A stretch of DNA of 60,771 nucleotides from a virus. A program made the translations under genes and the position numbers. This document shows positions 32,701-40,807 of this stretch, piece by piece. The notes beneath the pieces were generated by a model that worked only from the letters and a program-made list of their open reading frames with translations, was not told the origin of the DNA and searched no databases. The stretch covers positions 1 to 60,771 of the IMG/VR virus record IMGVR_UViG_3300017773_000008. One strand, written 5' to 3'. Positions within the stretch are counted from its first letter, which is position 1; each line of letters starts with the position of its first letter.

Positions 32701-33644
32701 TCAAACGCTTGTTCTCTAAATGTACCAAAGAAAGCCTCTCCTGAAAGTTCAGGATTGTTGTATAGTGCTGTTGTAAAACTGTTAGATACTGCGTCAGTTA
32801 GAACCGCTATCTGTGCGTCATTAAGATCACCAAAAACATTGTCTTCTAAAAATTTATTTACGGTAACACCTACATTGGCATATTTATCTATAATAGAATA
32901 TAATGCTCCTGCTGGATCTGCTGCTGTTAAAAATGCTGCACCTGATAAATCGTCCCCACCTAATTCAGCACCAAGAGCAGCAAAAATACTATTTTGTACT
33001 CCTTCATCTAAACCTTCAAACCCTGTTAGTTGATCTTCTGCAACATTAAAAGTATCTCTGGCTATGGTGTCTACTTTATCAGATACTGCGCCCATAGCTG
33101 CGCCAACACCTGCCTGTAGTCCGCCATTTTTAAACGCTTCTATAGGATCTTGCCCATATACAACTGCTGTTGCTGCACGTTTACTACCAGCCCCAATAAT
33201 TTGTGCTGTTATATTCGACCCTGTTGCCTGCGATACTGCTGTCTGTGCATACTGACCTGCAAATTTTCCTGCAGTAGTCCCTGCATAAGATAGAGCAGCT
33301 GCTTTTATTGCGTCCTCTATATCCCCACCTTTAGCAAGAGTATTTGCTCCAGATGCTAAAGGTATAGCCCAAGTAGCAGCCGCAGTTACTGCTGTAGTAG
33401 TAGTTCCAAGTAACGCTGCGGTAGGGCCTGCCAATACGGTTGTAGCTAACATAGCTATAGCTTCAATAGGATTATCTAACGCATAGTCTACAATATCTCC
33501 TACGCCATCTATAACTGGGTTTATAATTTCATCTACAACCCACTCACCTGCATCTAATACAACATCAATAACACCTTCAACAAGATCCACAGCTCCATCA
33601 AATACATCACCTACAAAATCAAATATATCTCTAATTATTTTCAT
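29706..33644 (-). CDS. Very large internal virion protein, membrane-active N-terminus
   Basis: This 1312-aa protein starts with about 60 residues of strongly amphipathic acidic helix (repeated V-D-x-V patterns). Long Ala/Gly-rich hydrophobic stretches follow (about 65-200) that could span or perturb a membrane. A charged coiled-coil part (about 340-480) and a Thr/Asp-rich low-complexity C-terminus come next. A tape measure is not expected in a podovirus, so an ejection protein forming a channel or core is more likely. It overlaps the upstream gene by 1 bp. No enzymatic signature was seen by eye. Confidence 0.7.
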   Translation of the reverse strand: MKIIRDIFDFVGDVFDGAVDLVEGVIDVVLDAGEWVVDEIINPVIDGVGDIVDYALDNPIEAIAMLATTVLAGPTAALLGTTTTAVTAAATWAIPLASGANTLAKGGDIEDAIKAAALSYAGTTAGKFAGQYAQTAVSQATGSNITAQIIGAGSKRAATAVVYGQDPIEAFKNGGLQAGVGAAMGAVSDKVDTIARDTFNVAEDQLTGFEGLDEGVQNSIFAALGAELGGDDLSGAAFLTAADPAGALYSIIDKYANVGVTVNKFLEDNVFGDLNDAQIAVLTDAVSNSFTTALYNNPELSGEAFFGTFREQAFDDLKEIINKPVFKTIDQLSGAYDDTQSSATALQEAEATLTGDAKEYNKFRDLINNGVAEQDALYSTYQNALNNYNSNKNEANANAVNNAAVALESYANNFKSNYENTYLPGLNRAKESYDKNKKLLNDRQETYQNNLGYVLSEVDNLGDSFKPLYDEMDRQALLTLRPNFDEEYYREKYELSEDENITDHFFAQKDNMKIPVSEKDDLLEYQDQFEEIGTDVAPEVDTTAPQIPVLDDEAVEERPTETLPEGEEERPEIKDPPVIEAPDDVIDKPPVIDTAEEVLKDIVGEETVEQPDFYEGYFEEGEALREEALEEAEEESFIDIAKKNLAALGYNVSSGLLEALAFQVKGAADLGDVLDTELGKVYGEGGELDLTKALQLEEEFLNRVQEDDTRFLRDATGGFVNWLDGTSNNLKQKISGDLLLRQLHALPASMDFTTALPGGEVALDQLGRPYGTDKFATFLNASEEFGDVATDVLVTLIPYVGPLLTVSLGALEGYGAAKEEIDAHVKRAVDGGELDDNLLWQTLVADADGDVEKATQQLQDKFYGSALAAGSLEGIGDFITAKAAVGTLGIKTIQDIYTKLSPGQRKALGIPINISVAGISGGLTEAGQTAITEKALRDFGIDPGSETGGAFLLGVAGQGGAVTVANTAQEIKDALISKYDNGDLSSDVATYVEKNLLDPDGAFGGTGLEIIETPVTPEDIQDNVDNVLEISNKDTVPEALDPVTFDEPAIDDDTTPTFDTTTDQPTVDKDYLSQFDEVDAFEGDAIKPPVGPETGLETETLLTQPLEETLSENVVEFTPKDPVTSSLDDETSNIYANILGTDIDSLTDDDVTQVDNVINLIEEDISTQVTPVDTVIDATLGTEADTTADTAVDTTISTAVTTQPDPQLRGLAQLLDFRQRQAGGMGRAVNEEGGDLDYIYDFGSIFPQQEEKTFTKPFQQYTTGEYDPLKQGLGVLSLEEYLDSLKPKEEDTDEDDKDDDEDREFLQVFGGV

Positions 33645-34111
33645 TACAATGCGCCCTTTTGTGAAAATTTAAAAAGTACGCGGACATATTTGTTATCTTT
33701 AGAGTTTACCATGTACCCTTTAGTCCCAGTGCCTTTAAAAGTTTGCCCCACAGCTTTTGCAACAGGTTCAAGTGTACCTGCTCTAAAATCAGCAGAATAA
33801 TGAGTTATACCTTTTTGTTGTAAAACATTAAAATATTTTACAGTATTATTAACAAGATTACGGGCTGTATCTACATTAAATAACCTACCGTGCAGTTTAT
33901 TTTTATCTTCACCTTTATGGGCTACAAATACAGTATTACCAACTTGCGCAACATCTACACTAGGCATGGTAAGTTCTTTAGTTATTCCCGCAAGGGTGGC
34001 TGCTGGAGTTATCTCTGATTCTCCAGAAATAGCATCTTGTTGTTCTAAAGCCATAGAAATAATTGTTGGTGCAGGAAGTGGTTTCTCTTTACTGTCTACT
34101 ACTTCTACCAT
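33644..34111 (-). CDS. Unknown 155-aa late protein
   Basis: The C-terminal two thirds (from GNTVFVAHKGED on) alternates strands and helices in a way that recalls small acetyltransferase-like phage proteins near internal-protein genes, but no clear GNAT signature can be shown. It overlaps both neighbours by 1 bp and lies at the head of the internal-protein block. It is annotated as unknown, probably virion-associated. Confidence 0.6.
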   Translation of the reverse strand: MVEVVDSKEKPLPAPTIISMALEQQDAISGESEITPAATLAGITKELTMPSVDVAQVGNTVFVAHKGEDKNKLHGRLFNVDTARNLVNNTVKYFNVLQQKGITHYSADFRAGTLEPVAKAVGQTFKGTGTKGYMVNSKDNKYVRVLFKFSQKGAL

Positions 34112-34431
34112 TACGTTATCTCCAACACACTAGCTACAACATGTAATCTATTTGCTGTACCTGCTGTAACTTTTAATATTTCGGTTGCTTGTAAAACCAA
34201 AGGTGCAGTCAATAACTCTACAGTTCCTTTTGCTCCCACTGCTTTATCTTTAAATAAACTAAAAACATCTGACCCATTCGTAAGCGTAAGAGTTATTGTA
34301 TCTGCATTGTTACTATCCTCAGATACAAGTATAGACTTTACAATAGTTGTAGTAGAAGCTGCACAAGTATAAAGTGTCGTTGCACTAGTTGAGGTTAAAT
34401 CTACCTTTGCATTTGTATATGTATTAGCCAT
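34111..34431 (-). CDS. Small beta-rich structural protein
   Basis: The ATG at 34431 overlaps the upstream stop by one base and is preferred to an in-frame start at 34446. The 106-aa product is Ser/Thr-rich with alternating strands (TTLYTCAASTTTIVKSILV), typical of a small decoration, fibre-attachment or tail-spike-base protein. No catalytic motif is present. Confidence 0.6.
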   Translation of the reverse strand: MANTYTNAKVDLTSTSATTLYTCAASTTTIVKSILVSEDSNNADTITLTLTNGSDVFSLFKDKAVGAKGTVELLTAPLVLQATEILKVTAGTANRLHVVASVLEIT

Positions 34432-34619
34432 TAACCCATAAACCACCCAAAAGCATCAGATTTTTGTTGTGGTGAAGTATCTCGCACAACATTGTCTAAT
34501 TGGTTAAAATACAACCTTAATACATTGTTAAGTTGATTAAAATGCACTTCTTCATACTCTTTAGGAGCATATGGCAACGCAGGTGCGCGAAACTCTACTG
34601 TGTATGAATCTTCAGCCAT
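34431..34619 (-). CDS. Unknown 62-aa protein after the nozzle gene
   Basis: This short protein has a repeated helical pattern, FNQLNNVLRLYFNQLDNVV (about residues 27-45), in which two near-identical halves (FNQLNNV and FNQLDNV) suggest a small coiled coil. It overlaps both neighbours by 1 bp. It is likely a virion assembly cofactor. Confidence 0.6.
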   Translation of the reverse strand: MAEDSYTVEFRAPALPYAPKEYEEVHFNQLNNVLRLYFNQLDNVVRDTSPQQKSDAFGWFMG

Positions 34620-36760
34620 TACCTTCTTCCATCTGGACGCATATCAATTCTTGGAGTGCCAAACTGCCATTGTACGCCTGTAGCACTAGATTCTACCTTT
34701 ACTGATAATTGTCGCCCTCTAACTCTAGTATGTATTTGATTTGTATAAGCCTCTACAGGTGATGTAGCTGTCCGTGTAACAGTGCCTGTATTTGTACCAC
34801 TTTCTGAAGCAGTAGCATTTCTGCCAGAACCAGAAGAAGCATGAGGAAACAAAGTCATATCTATGGCAGGACTATTTGCTGTAGAACCCTCAAAATTTAT
34901 ATCTGGTAACATACGAGATATTAACATAAATTTATGCCCGTCATCTAAGTCAAAATCTGCTGAAAGTATAAAAGCATCTATTGCTGCGGTAGTGCCTGTC
35001 TCGTTATCGTCTATACCGTTCTCATGGTCTACCAATACTCCATTATAAGTAGTGGCTAGTGGAAAAGACCTTAACCCAGAGTCTAACCATGCAGTTCGTG
35101 CCATAGATCCGTAATACCATATGTCATCTAAAAAGTTATAAATAACGTATCTATCTATGTTAGCTGAATTTGCAGAACAATAAAACCACCACACTTCGTG
35201 AAACGCTTCGTTACCACCTGCAAACACTTGTGTAAACTGGTCAGTATTAAAATCTGTAAACACATATTTACGTAGGTCACAAGGCAAAGGTTTTGTTCTA
35301 CCATCATACATATAAAATTTATCTTTACCCATCCAGTATGCAACACCATTTGTATACGCTACTGCATTTTGAGAAGCTATTGATATATTTTCGCCAACTA
35401 TTGTAGCACCCCACACACCAGATCCTGCACCCACATACTGTAAAGAATATAATGAAGAATCAGACCAAACAAGAACCTCCTGCCTAGCTTGAGATGCGGC
35501 TACTATTTCTGTACCACGTGATAAACGTAAACTCCCTGCTTGGTTTGTAGCCGCTGGAGTCCAGTTCACAGCACTATCTTGGTCAGACCAACGTATAAGC
35601 ATAGGATCTAAAACGCTAGTGCCTAAAGGGTTAGTCCCAAAACAAAAAACAAAACGATTGATATCAGATATAGCCATGACATTTTGTATTATAGGTACGT
35701 CAGATGCGCCAGTACGACCTGTTAAAGCAACGGCTCTGTTGTTGAGAGAATCTTCAACACTAGCATCCCAATAATATAACCTATCTCCTCTAAAACCAAA
35801 AATTAAATCTTCTCCAAAGTTTTGTTGTGACCATATACGAAGTTCTTCTTGACTAGTTTGTCCAGTATTCCAAGGCCCTGCACCCCAACCACTAGCTCCC
35901 CAACCTGCAATTTCTGAAGAAGATGTTGCGCCAGAAACTATTTGATATGCTGCAACACTACTACTTTGGGATACGCTACCTGTGTTATCATCTGCAGAAG
36001 AAGCTATATTAGTAAAAGTTAACGTAGTATCACTAAAACTCTTAGCATTAATTGTATAAACATTTGCAGATTCTACAGTTTCTATTTGATATTCATTATT
36101 TAAAACAGCAGTTGTAAAATTACCTGATAATGTGCTTGTACCACTAAATGTTACAAAATCTCCTTCTGTAGCCTCATGGTCATTATCTGTTACGAGTATT
36201 GTAAAGAAAAAAATTGTAGCCCCCGAACTATGCGTAGCGGCTGTTGTGCTTGTAGAAACACCAGATACTAATCGTGACGCACCTCTAGTACAACCTGTTA
36301 ACGTGTTATCAGTTATACCTGTATAATCTATAACTTCACTATCAATTAACGCTTTTCCTGCTACAGGAAATCCTGTGGTGTCGGTAAGAGCTATTGTAGT
36401 AGCACTTGTAGAAGTCACAGCAGCACTTAATGTGGTTCTGAATGCTTTAAAAGTAATATCTCCTGCACTAGTTGTATTTCTAACGGGAGTTATATCGTTA
36501 AAATTACCTCCAGCTTCTATATAAAATTTAAGATGTGTGCCTATACCTATTAAATTTTGTTGTCCTAAAGTTATCCAGTTAAATATAGATCTTGCTGTCC
36601 CTAAAAATGTAGTTGTAGTTGTACGTGTCCATCCACCTATTTTTTCAGGTGTGCCTTGTCTAAACCGTACATTATCACATTCATACCAACCACCTTCAGA
36701 CGCATAGCGTGTGTTCTCACGGTTTACTCCAGGTTTAAAAGATAACTTCTTTAGAGGCAT
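34619..36760 (-). CDS. Tail nozzle / stabilisation-like protein
   Basis: This 713-aa protein begins with PGVNRENTRYASEGGWYECDNVRFRQGTPEKIGGW (read in two stretches, about residues 12-46). I associate such a start with P22 gp10-like stabilisation and nozzle proteins of podoviruses, which form the lower tail tube. The rest is beta-rich, with Ser/Thr-rich insertions between about 110 and 280. It follows the lysozyme gene by 1 bp. The long Ser/Thr-rich insertion could be an added beta domain exposed on the tail. Confidence 0.7.
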   Translation of the reverse strand: MPLKKLSFKPGVNRENTRYASEGGWYECDNVRFRQGTPEKIGGWTRTTTTTFLGTARSIFNWITLGQQNLIGIGTHLKFYIEAGGNFNDITPVRNTTSAGDITFKAFRTTLSAAVTSTSATTIALTDTTGFPVAGKALIDSEVIDYTGITDNTLTGCTRGASRLVSGVSTSTTAATHSSGATIFFFTILVTDNDHEATEGDFVTFSGTSTLSGNFTTAVLNNEYQIETVESANVYTINAKSFSDTTLTFTNIASSADDNTGSVSQSSSVAAYQIVSGATSSSEIAGWGASGWGAGPWNTGQTSQEELRIWSQQNFGEDLIFGFRGDRLYYWDASVEDSLNNRAVALTGRTGASDVPIIQNVMAISDINRFVFCFGTNPLGTSVLDPMLIRWSDQDSAVNWTPAATNQAGSLRLSRGTEIVAASQARQEVLVWSDSSLYSLQYVGAGSGVWGATIVGENISIASQNAVAYTNGVAYWMGKDKFYMYDGRTKPLPCDLRKYVFTDFNTDQFTQVFAGGNEAFHEVWWFYCSANSANIDRYVIYNFLDDIWYYGSMARTAWLDSGLRSFPLATTYNGVLVDHENGIDDNETGTTAAIDAFILSADFDLDDGHKFMLISRMLPDINFEGSTANSPAIDMTLFPHASSGSGRNATASESGTNTGTVTRTATSPVEAYTNQIHTRVRGRQLSVKVESSATGVQWQFGTPRIDMRPDGRR

Positions 36761-36761
36761 A

Positions 36762-37262
36762 TTACTGTACCATACTTAGAGATGCTTGCGTTGTTTCTTT
36801 GTTTCTTCTAGTCCAACCTCTACCAAAAGTTTTAAACGTGGATAAGTTTTCATAAAAGTCTTGTCGTAGTTTACCAAACTCTTCAACCATATATTTAGGG
36901 TTCTGTCCGTTTATCAAAGCAAGCGTCTTAGGGCCTATTGCTCCGTCTTGAGTTGCACCTACAATTTTTTGTAATGCTTTAGCTGCACGACCTGTTCCGC
37001 TATTTACACCCCAATCAAACGCGCAAAAATCTAAACCACTAGGGAGATCATCACATTTGAGCCGATTCCAGTAGTTCTCTCTATAAATAGGGGCTACATC
37101 GTCTGGAGTAAGATCTTTCATATTCTTCTCTCCTCCCCACTCGTCATATACTCTTTTAGTAACTCCTAGATTAGTTTCTCCACCTGGGTCTTCAGGGTGG
37201 TTAACGTACCCACCTTCGTGATGGAGCAGCATAGCTAAACTATTTGTAAAATTTTTTTTCAT
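36762..37262 (-). CDS. Endolysin, GH108-type lysozyme
   Basis: This 166-aa muramidase matches the GH108 family. The catalytic Glu16 lies in HHEGGYVNHPEDPGG, the second typical stretch is TNLGVTKRVYDEW, and a C-terminal peptidoglycan-binding region follows (about residues 90-166, with DGAIGPKTL). It would cut the glycan strands of the host wall at lysis. No signal peptide is present, so it depends on the holin encoded just upstream, with which it overlaps by 4 bp. Its length is normal for the family. Confidence 0.9.
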   Translation of the reverse strand: MKKNFTNSLAMLLHHEGGYVNHPEDPGGETNLGVTKRVYDEWGGEKNMKDLTPDDVAPIYRENYWNRLKCDDLPSGLDFCAFDWGVNSGTGRAAKALQKIVGATQDGAIGPKTLALINGQNPKYMVEEFGKLRQDFYENLSTFKTFGRGWTRRNKETTQASLSMVQ

Positions 37263-37660
37263 TTAGTTAATCCTTTTGTCTTTTCATAGCTACGCAATCC
37301 TCCGATTCCGAGCATACCGCCCAAAACAGGAAGAAGCGTACCGACATCAAATTCAGGTAAATCGGGTGTTTCTAAGCCAATGTAGGCAAAAACAAATATT
37401 AAAAGCGGCTGAAACACGAAATGATATGCAAAAGCAATACCGCATGTCCAGCCAACAAATGGCCGCCAGCCGCCCTTAAATAACGATCCTGAAGCCGCTT
37501 CAGCTTTATTTATCTCTAATTGTGCAAGTAAAGCCTCTTGAGAATGTTTCTCCCCCATAGTGGCTATCTCGTGAGCCAAAGCTGCTTTTTGGTCTTTGTC
37601 CTCAATAAACTTATCTAAAAGACCTGTTACTGGGCCAACTAAACTTGTTAATACACTCAT
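37259..37660 (-). CDS. Holin, three-transmembrane type
   Basis: This 133-aa protein resembles the Holin_3TMs family: an N-terminal amphipathic part, then GWRPFVGWTCGIAFAYHFVF (about residues 63-82), a second hydrophobic stretch (about 83-97) and a third with LLPVLGGMLGIGGLRSYEK (about 108-126). Holins form lesions in the inner membrane that release the endolysin. It overlaps the lysozyme start, giving a holin-endolysin pair. The short gene upstream is coupled to it by ATGA. Confidence 0.85.
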   Translation of the reverse strand: MSVLTSLVGPVTGLLDKFIEDKDQKAALAHEIATMGEKHSQEALLAQLEINKAEAASGSLFKGGWRPFVGWTCGIAFAYHFVFQPLLIFVFAYIGLETPDLPEFDVGTLLPVLGGMLGIGGLRSYEKTKGLTK

Positions 37661-37749
37661 TCTACCCCTCTCTTAACTTGTAATATGTTAAGGTTTTTCT
37701 CCTTCTTCTCGCCATCATACTCCCAAGCATAGTTTTTTTCAACCATCAT
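37657..37749 (-). CDS. 30-aa protein coupled to the holin
   Basis: A 31-codon frame starts by overlapping the stop of the upstream gene by one base (TAATG) and ends in ATGA shared with the holin start. It is hydrophilic and rich in Lys and Glu (WEYDGEKKEKNLNILQ). It fills an 88-bp gap exactly. Chained overlaps on both sides favour a translated gene or a translational coupler for the holin. A second ATG directly follows the first. Confidence 0.5.
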   Translation of the reverse strand: MMVEKNYAWEYDGEKKEKNLNILQVKRGVE

Positions 37750-38033
37750 TAACTTTCCTTTGGTTTTTTGTTTAATACGCTTCCTGTTAGTATAGCACCA
37801 AACGACAAATGGAACAAACCCCCACCCATTAACGTGTACGGACTATGATGATCTGTCATTTTTCTCATTAATTCCATCTGTAGTTGAGCATTTTCCATTG
37901 TATTCATTGTGTCTATAAACCCTGATATCTCTGGTCTATTTACTCCATACCATACGGGAACAAGTACAAAATCAAACAAACATATAAAAAGATACACTCC
38001 TAAAGCTATTGATTGAAAATTAACACTAGCCAT
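37749..38033 (-). CDS. Two-helix membrane protein, possible second holin
   Basis: This product of about 94 aa has two hydrophobic segments, ALGVYLFICLFDFVLVPVW near the N-terminus and LMGGGLFHLSFGAILTG near the C-terminus, joined by a charged loop. Start choice: the ATG at 38033 overlaps the upstream stop by 8 bp; a GTG at 38048 is also possible. In this lysis block it could be an auxiliary holin or pinholin. Confidence 0.6.
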   Translation of the reverse strand: MASVNFQSIALGVYLFICLFDFVLVPVWYGVNRPEISGFIDTMNTMENAQLQMELMRKMTDHHSPYTLMGGGLFHLSFGAILTGSVLNKKPKES

Positions 38034-38349
38034 TTTTTGTAAACGCACTAGATGCTATGAAAGCACCAATAACGCCCATGTTCGAAAGAACCCAAGTACT
38101 ACCAATACTGCTCAAATGATCTAATCTATCCAACGGAACGAGATCTGTCATAAGCACTGCGATATAAGCAGTTACTGAAATTGCACTAAACCACACCATA
38201 TAGCGTTGTTGATCCTGTTTGGCGTTATCGTTCTCCAAACGGATCTTTCTTTCCATAATCTCAAGATCGTCTATTTGCTCGTCTCCGTTAACATCTAGTT
38301 TTGCTGCAAATTCTTTAGCTGCCTTACCTTTGAAAGTTTTCTGTGTCAT
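38026..38349 (-). CDS. EF-hand-like membrane protein
   Basis: This 107-aa protein has a well-formed EF-hand-type calcium loop, DVNGDEQIDDLE (residues 19-30), before a helix and two membrane segments (about 52-68 and 84-102). A calcium-binding loop at the cytoplasmic side of a small two-helix membrane protein is unusual. It could act as a holin or antiholin regulated by a divalent metal (inference). It overlaps both neighbours by 4-8 bp. Confidence 0.6.
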   Translation of the reverse strand: MTQKTFKGKAAKEFAAKLDVNGDEQIDDLEIMERKIRLENDNAKQDQQRYMVWFSAISVTAYIAVLMTDLVPLDRLDHLSSIGSTWVLSNMGVIGAFIASSAFTKNG

Positions 38350-38732
38350 TTAAAAGCATCCTTCATTGCACTCATTAAATCTTTAATTGTAACCCTTTTG
38401 TCTTTTGGGTCGTAAAGGCACACAAGTTCTCTAGGACATGCGTCAATGCTTTCCATAATTTCGATGCCTCCTGATCCGTTAGCTCCCTCGTATAAACACC
38501 AGTATTGTCTTGTTGTTTTCCCTCTAAATGATTCATGTACCTTCTCTACCTTCTTTAATCTGCATATAGTATATCCTCCGTTATCAAGAGTTGGCCTTCT
38601 GTAATGTTCATGTGCGTCTGTCAAGCAAGACGAGACCATAAGTAAGACCAATGAGGAGAGCAAGGCCGATACCAAAGGTACAGATGCCAATAGCCCAGAA
38701 TATAATTTTTTCTTTACGTTCTTGCGCTTCAT
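38346..38732 (-). CDS. Putative lipoprotein overlapping the upstream gene by 125 bp
   Basis: The first 36 residues form a lipoprotein signal: a Lys-rich start, a hydrophobic core, and a lipobox ending VSSC with Cys36. The mature part of about 92 aa has four Cys (TICRL, YWCLY, ACP, LVCLY) and would lie in the periplasm, anchored to the outer or inner membrane. The first 125 bp lie inside the end of the 38608 gene in another frame. Nested membrane protein and lipoprotein genes are typical of spanins, which fuse inner and outer membranes at lysis. The length and cysteines are not typical, so the spanin role is only a possibility. Confidence 0.55.
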   Translation of the reverse strand: MKRKNVKKKLYSGLLASVPLVSALLSSLVLLMVSSCLTDAHEHYRRPTLDNGGYTICRLKKVEKVHESFRGKTTRQYWCLYEGANGSGGIEIMESIDACPRELVCLYDPKDKRVTIKDLMSAMKDAFK

Positions 38733-39096
38733 AAACTTCTTTCTGTCTGCGTTTTCTTATTTGACCTTCCATACCTATAAGTTCATCCCATGCTTTAGTT
38801 CCATGAGTAAACATAATAAATGTTTTAAGTTCGTCACGCTGTTGGTCTAGTTTTTTCTTAGCGGCAAATGCTTCTATGGCCTCCTGTTCTATAGATTGCC
38901 CATTAAAGACTTTTTGAAACATAGAGGGATTTTTACTACGTTTTTCTATATTCGCTACGTCTGATACAGCACCCATCCATTTAGATAGGTCTTGTGTCAT
39001 AGCATCCAGTTCTCTACCTGCCATGAATGCTTTTTTTATTCCCCCGAATGCGGCAGTTGCTGTGGAGATAGCTGCGCTTATTGTAAGGGGATCCAT
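38608..39096 (-). CDS. Helical protein with C-terminal membrane segment
   Basis: This 162-aa protein is coiled-coil-like in its central part (about residues 70-125, highly charged) and ends with a single membrane segment, IIFWAIGICTFGIGLALLIG (about 130-149). A Gly/Ala-rich N-terminus may also be membrane-associated. It belongs to the lysis and membrane block. With the overlapping lipoprotein gene it could form a membrane-disrupting pair, but its anchor is C-terminal, opposite to classical inner-membrane spanins. Confidence 0.6.
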   Translation of the reverse strand: MDPLTISAAISTATAAFGGIKKAFMAGRELDAMTQDLSKWMGAVSDVANIEKRSKNPSMFQKVFNGQSIEQEAIEAFAAKKKLDQQRDELKTFIMFTHGTKAWDELIGMEGQIRKRRQKEVYEAQERKEKIIFWAIGICTFGIGLALLIGLTYGLVLLDRRT

Positions 39097-39097
39097 T

Positions 39098-39295
39098 TTA
39101 CATCCGTATAACTATGCTTATGAGTAGAAGAAGAGTAGCACCAGCAGAGCCAAGCAAGATAGATTCAATGCGCTTAACGCGATTAAAAAGATCCCTGAAT
39201 TGTATATTTGCCTCAGTTTCGAGGCGAGTCGCACGTGAATCAAGACGAGCTATTTCTTTATTAAGGGATGTTAGAGTTACGCCTTGCCTAGCCAT
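39098..39295 (-). CDS. XhlA-like small membrane protein
   Basis: The ATG at 39295, behind GGAAGG, is preferred to the longer frame from 39340. The 65-aa product has a coiled coil (LNKEIARLDSRATRLETEA) and a C-terminal membrane segment, LLGSAGATLLLLISIVIRM. This layout resembles haemolysin XhlA-type proteins, which support holin function. It overlaps the upstream stop by 8 bp. Confidence 0.6.
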   Translation of the reverse strand: MARQGVTLTSLNKEIARLDSRATRLETEANIQFRDLFNRVKRIESILLGSAGATLLLLISIVIRM

Positions 39296-39512
39296 TAGTT
39301 CCTTCCATGTTCCCATCCACTGTTTGTTTAAACGAAGCAAGAAGTTCTGTTCGAAAACTTTCAGATGCGCGTTGTAATTGATCTAATTCTCCACGTAAGG
39401 TATTTGACCTATTTGTCAAGTCTTTTAATTGGTTAATTAAATATTTCTGTTTAGCGTTTAAATCTGTTTCTTTATAGTCTTGTCCATCTATATTTAACAC
39501 GTTATCAATCAT
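39288..39512 (-). CDS. Small coiled-coil protein, DUF6447-like
   Basis: This 74-aa protein has a short N-terminal strand pair (VLNIDGQDYKETDLN), then a long coiled coil (about residues 20-65). The pattern resembles small phage proteins grouped as DUF6447 (function unknown); the match is from memory. It precedes the XhlA-like gene and follows the tail-chaperone-like gene. Confidence 0.55.
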   Translation of the reverse strand: MIDNVLNIDGQDYKETDLNAKQKYLINQLKDLTNRSNTLRGELDQLQRASESFRTELLASFKQTVDGNMEGTNG

Positions 39513-39535
39513 TAGTCATCTCCTTAATATATACA

Positions 39536-40024
39536 TTAACTAGGTTTAGTAGGCCAAGTAACACCTGCAATATCGCAAGAATCACCATCAGCATTATAAA
39601 CTGCTCTAGGATTCCACTTTGAAGTACCTGCCGCAGGTAAATCTCTTAACTCTTGTCTATAAGTTTTCCACGCATCAGGTACAGCACTACTAGATTCTAA
39701 TGCTTTAATTGCTACCCAATCTGAACCACGCAAAAAAGTATTTCTTTCTTCTTTTGCCATATCTATAACTTGCTCGGTGCTTAAAGCATTAACCTTTTCT
39801 TGCGTCCAATTTGATGACTCGGTTACAGGTCTGGTTTTAGTAGCTCGCTTTGCACCTTCTGTAAGAAATGAAGGAGTGTTTCCAGTTTTAGGAGCAAAAT
39901 CATTAACAAGATAATCTAAATCATTTTGTGTCATATCTTCTGTTAAAACAATTTCAGCCCATGAGCCATCAGGGTATGCTACTTTAGCTATACCACTTGT
40001 TATTTTTTCTACTGTGTAATCCAT
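39536..40024 (-). CDS. Tail-assembly-chaperone-like protein
   Basis: This 162-aa protein carries the pattern typical of a family named phage tail assembly chaperone: FLRGSDWVAIKA (about residues 99-110), then VPDAWKTYRQELRDLP (about 117-132). In other phages this domain often sits near fibre genes and helps their folding. Here it follows the fibre-adhesin and 40028 genes, so a fibre chaperone role is likely. It is not the frameshifted chaperone of long-tailed phages. Confidence 0.65.
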   Translation of the reverse strand: MDYTVEKITSGIAKVAYPDGSWAEIVLTEDMTQNDLDYLVNDFAPKTGNTPSFLTEGAKRATKTRPVTESSNWTQEKVNALSTEQVIDMAKEERNTFLRGSDWVAIKALESSSAVPDAWKTYRQELRDLPAAGTSKWNPRAVYNADGDSCDIAGVTWPTKPS

Positions 40025-40027
40025 AAT

Positions 40028-40807
40028 TTACCTCTCTTTACTTCTGTAATGGTCACGATAACAATTTTTAGAATGTGCCTTAAATCTTGCATATGTTTGT
40101 TTTATTTCCTTCGCCTCTTTTTCAGTCTTATAGCTCAATTTCATTTTTGAATTTACTCGTTTGAATGGAATGACTTGAGCGATTAAAGTACCCATTGGAA
40201 CTTCACCTGCAAAATCAGGGTCAACAAGAAAAGGAAGTTGAGGAGCAACGGGGTATATATCTGTATCTACAACACCACCGAATATTTTAACTGGTATATC
40301 ATCTCTATGATATGGAGCAGTAAATAAACAAGACCACCCTTTAGGCGTGGTAATTCTCCAAGGACTAGATAATTTTCTAATTGTTGATGGAAGTTTTAAT
40401 TCATTTAATGTAGTATTTTCTAACTGCATTTTTTTATGACTGCCTAAATTATAAGGCATATCATCATTTGGATTGATAGAATTTTGAGCTGAATCATACG
40501 CTTCACCATTACGAATAAATAAATAATGCCAAAGAGGAATACCAAAGCCTAGCTTCATACAGTCTGTAAATGGCATACATTTTTTTACACTAGGATTAAA
40601 ACCTATATATTCTGAAGGCATTTCTTTTGGAGTTACAGAAAGTTCATGCCCTTTCATTTTGTCAGGAAAAAACTGTGTCATTTTTTTTGGTTTAAAAGCA
40701 ACCTCAAAATCTTCTTCATTAGCTTTATGCCAAATAAACTGAATATCTATTTCTTCATCAGTCTGTTCTGACTGTACTTGCTCTATTGTTTTAAGATGTA
40801 GCACCAT
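40028..40807 (-). CDS. DUF6065-like protein after the fibre adhesin
   Basis: This 259-aa soluble protein has the stretch SCLFTAPYHRDD, then FGGVVDTDIYPVAPQLPFLV and PMGTLIAQVIPFKR, which resembles DUF6065, known next to tail-fibre genes in marine phages (function unknown; the match is from memory). Its start overlaps the end of the adhesin gene by 17 bp. A role in fibre maturation or attachment is plausible. Confidence 0.55.
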   Translation of the reverse strand: MVLHLKTIEQVQSEQTDEEIDIQFIWHKANEEDFEVAFKPKKMTQFFPDKMKGHELSVTPKEMPSEYIGFNPSVKKCMPFTDCMKLGFGIPLWHYLFIRNGEAYDSAQNSINPNDDMPYNLGSHKKMQLENTTLNELKLPSTIRKLSSPWRITTPKGWSCLFTAPYHRDDIPVKIFGGVVDTDIYPVAPQLPFLVDPDFAGEVPMGTLIAQVIPFKRVNSKMKLSYKTEKEAKEIKQTYARFKAHSKNCYRDHYRSKER

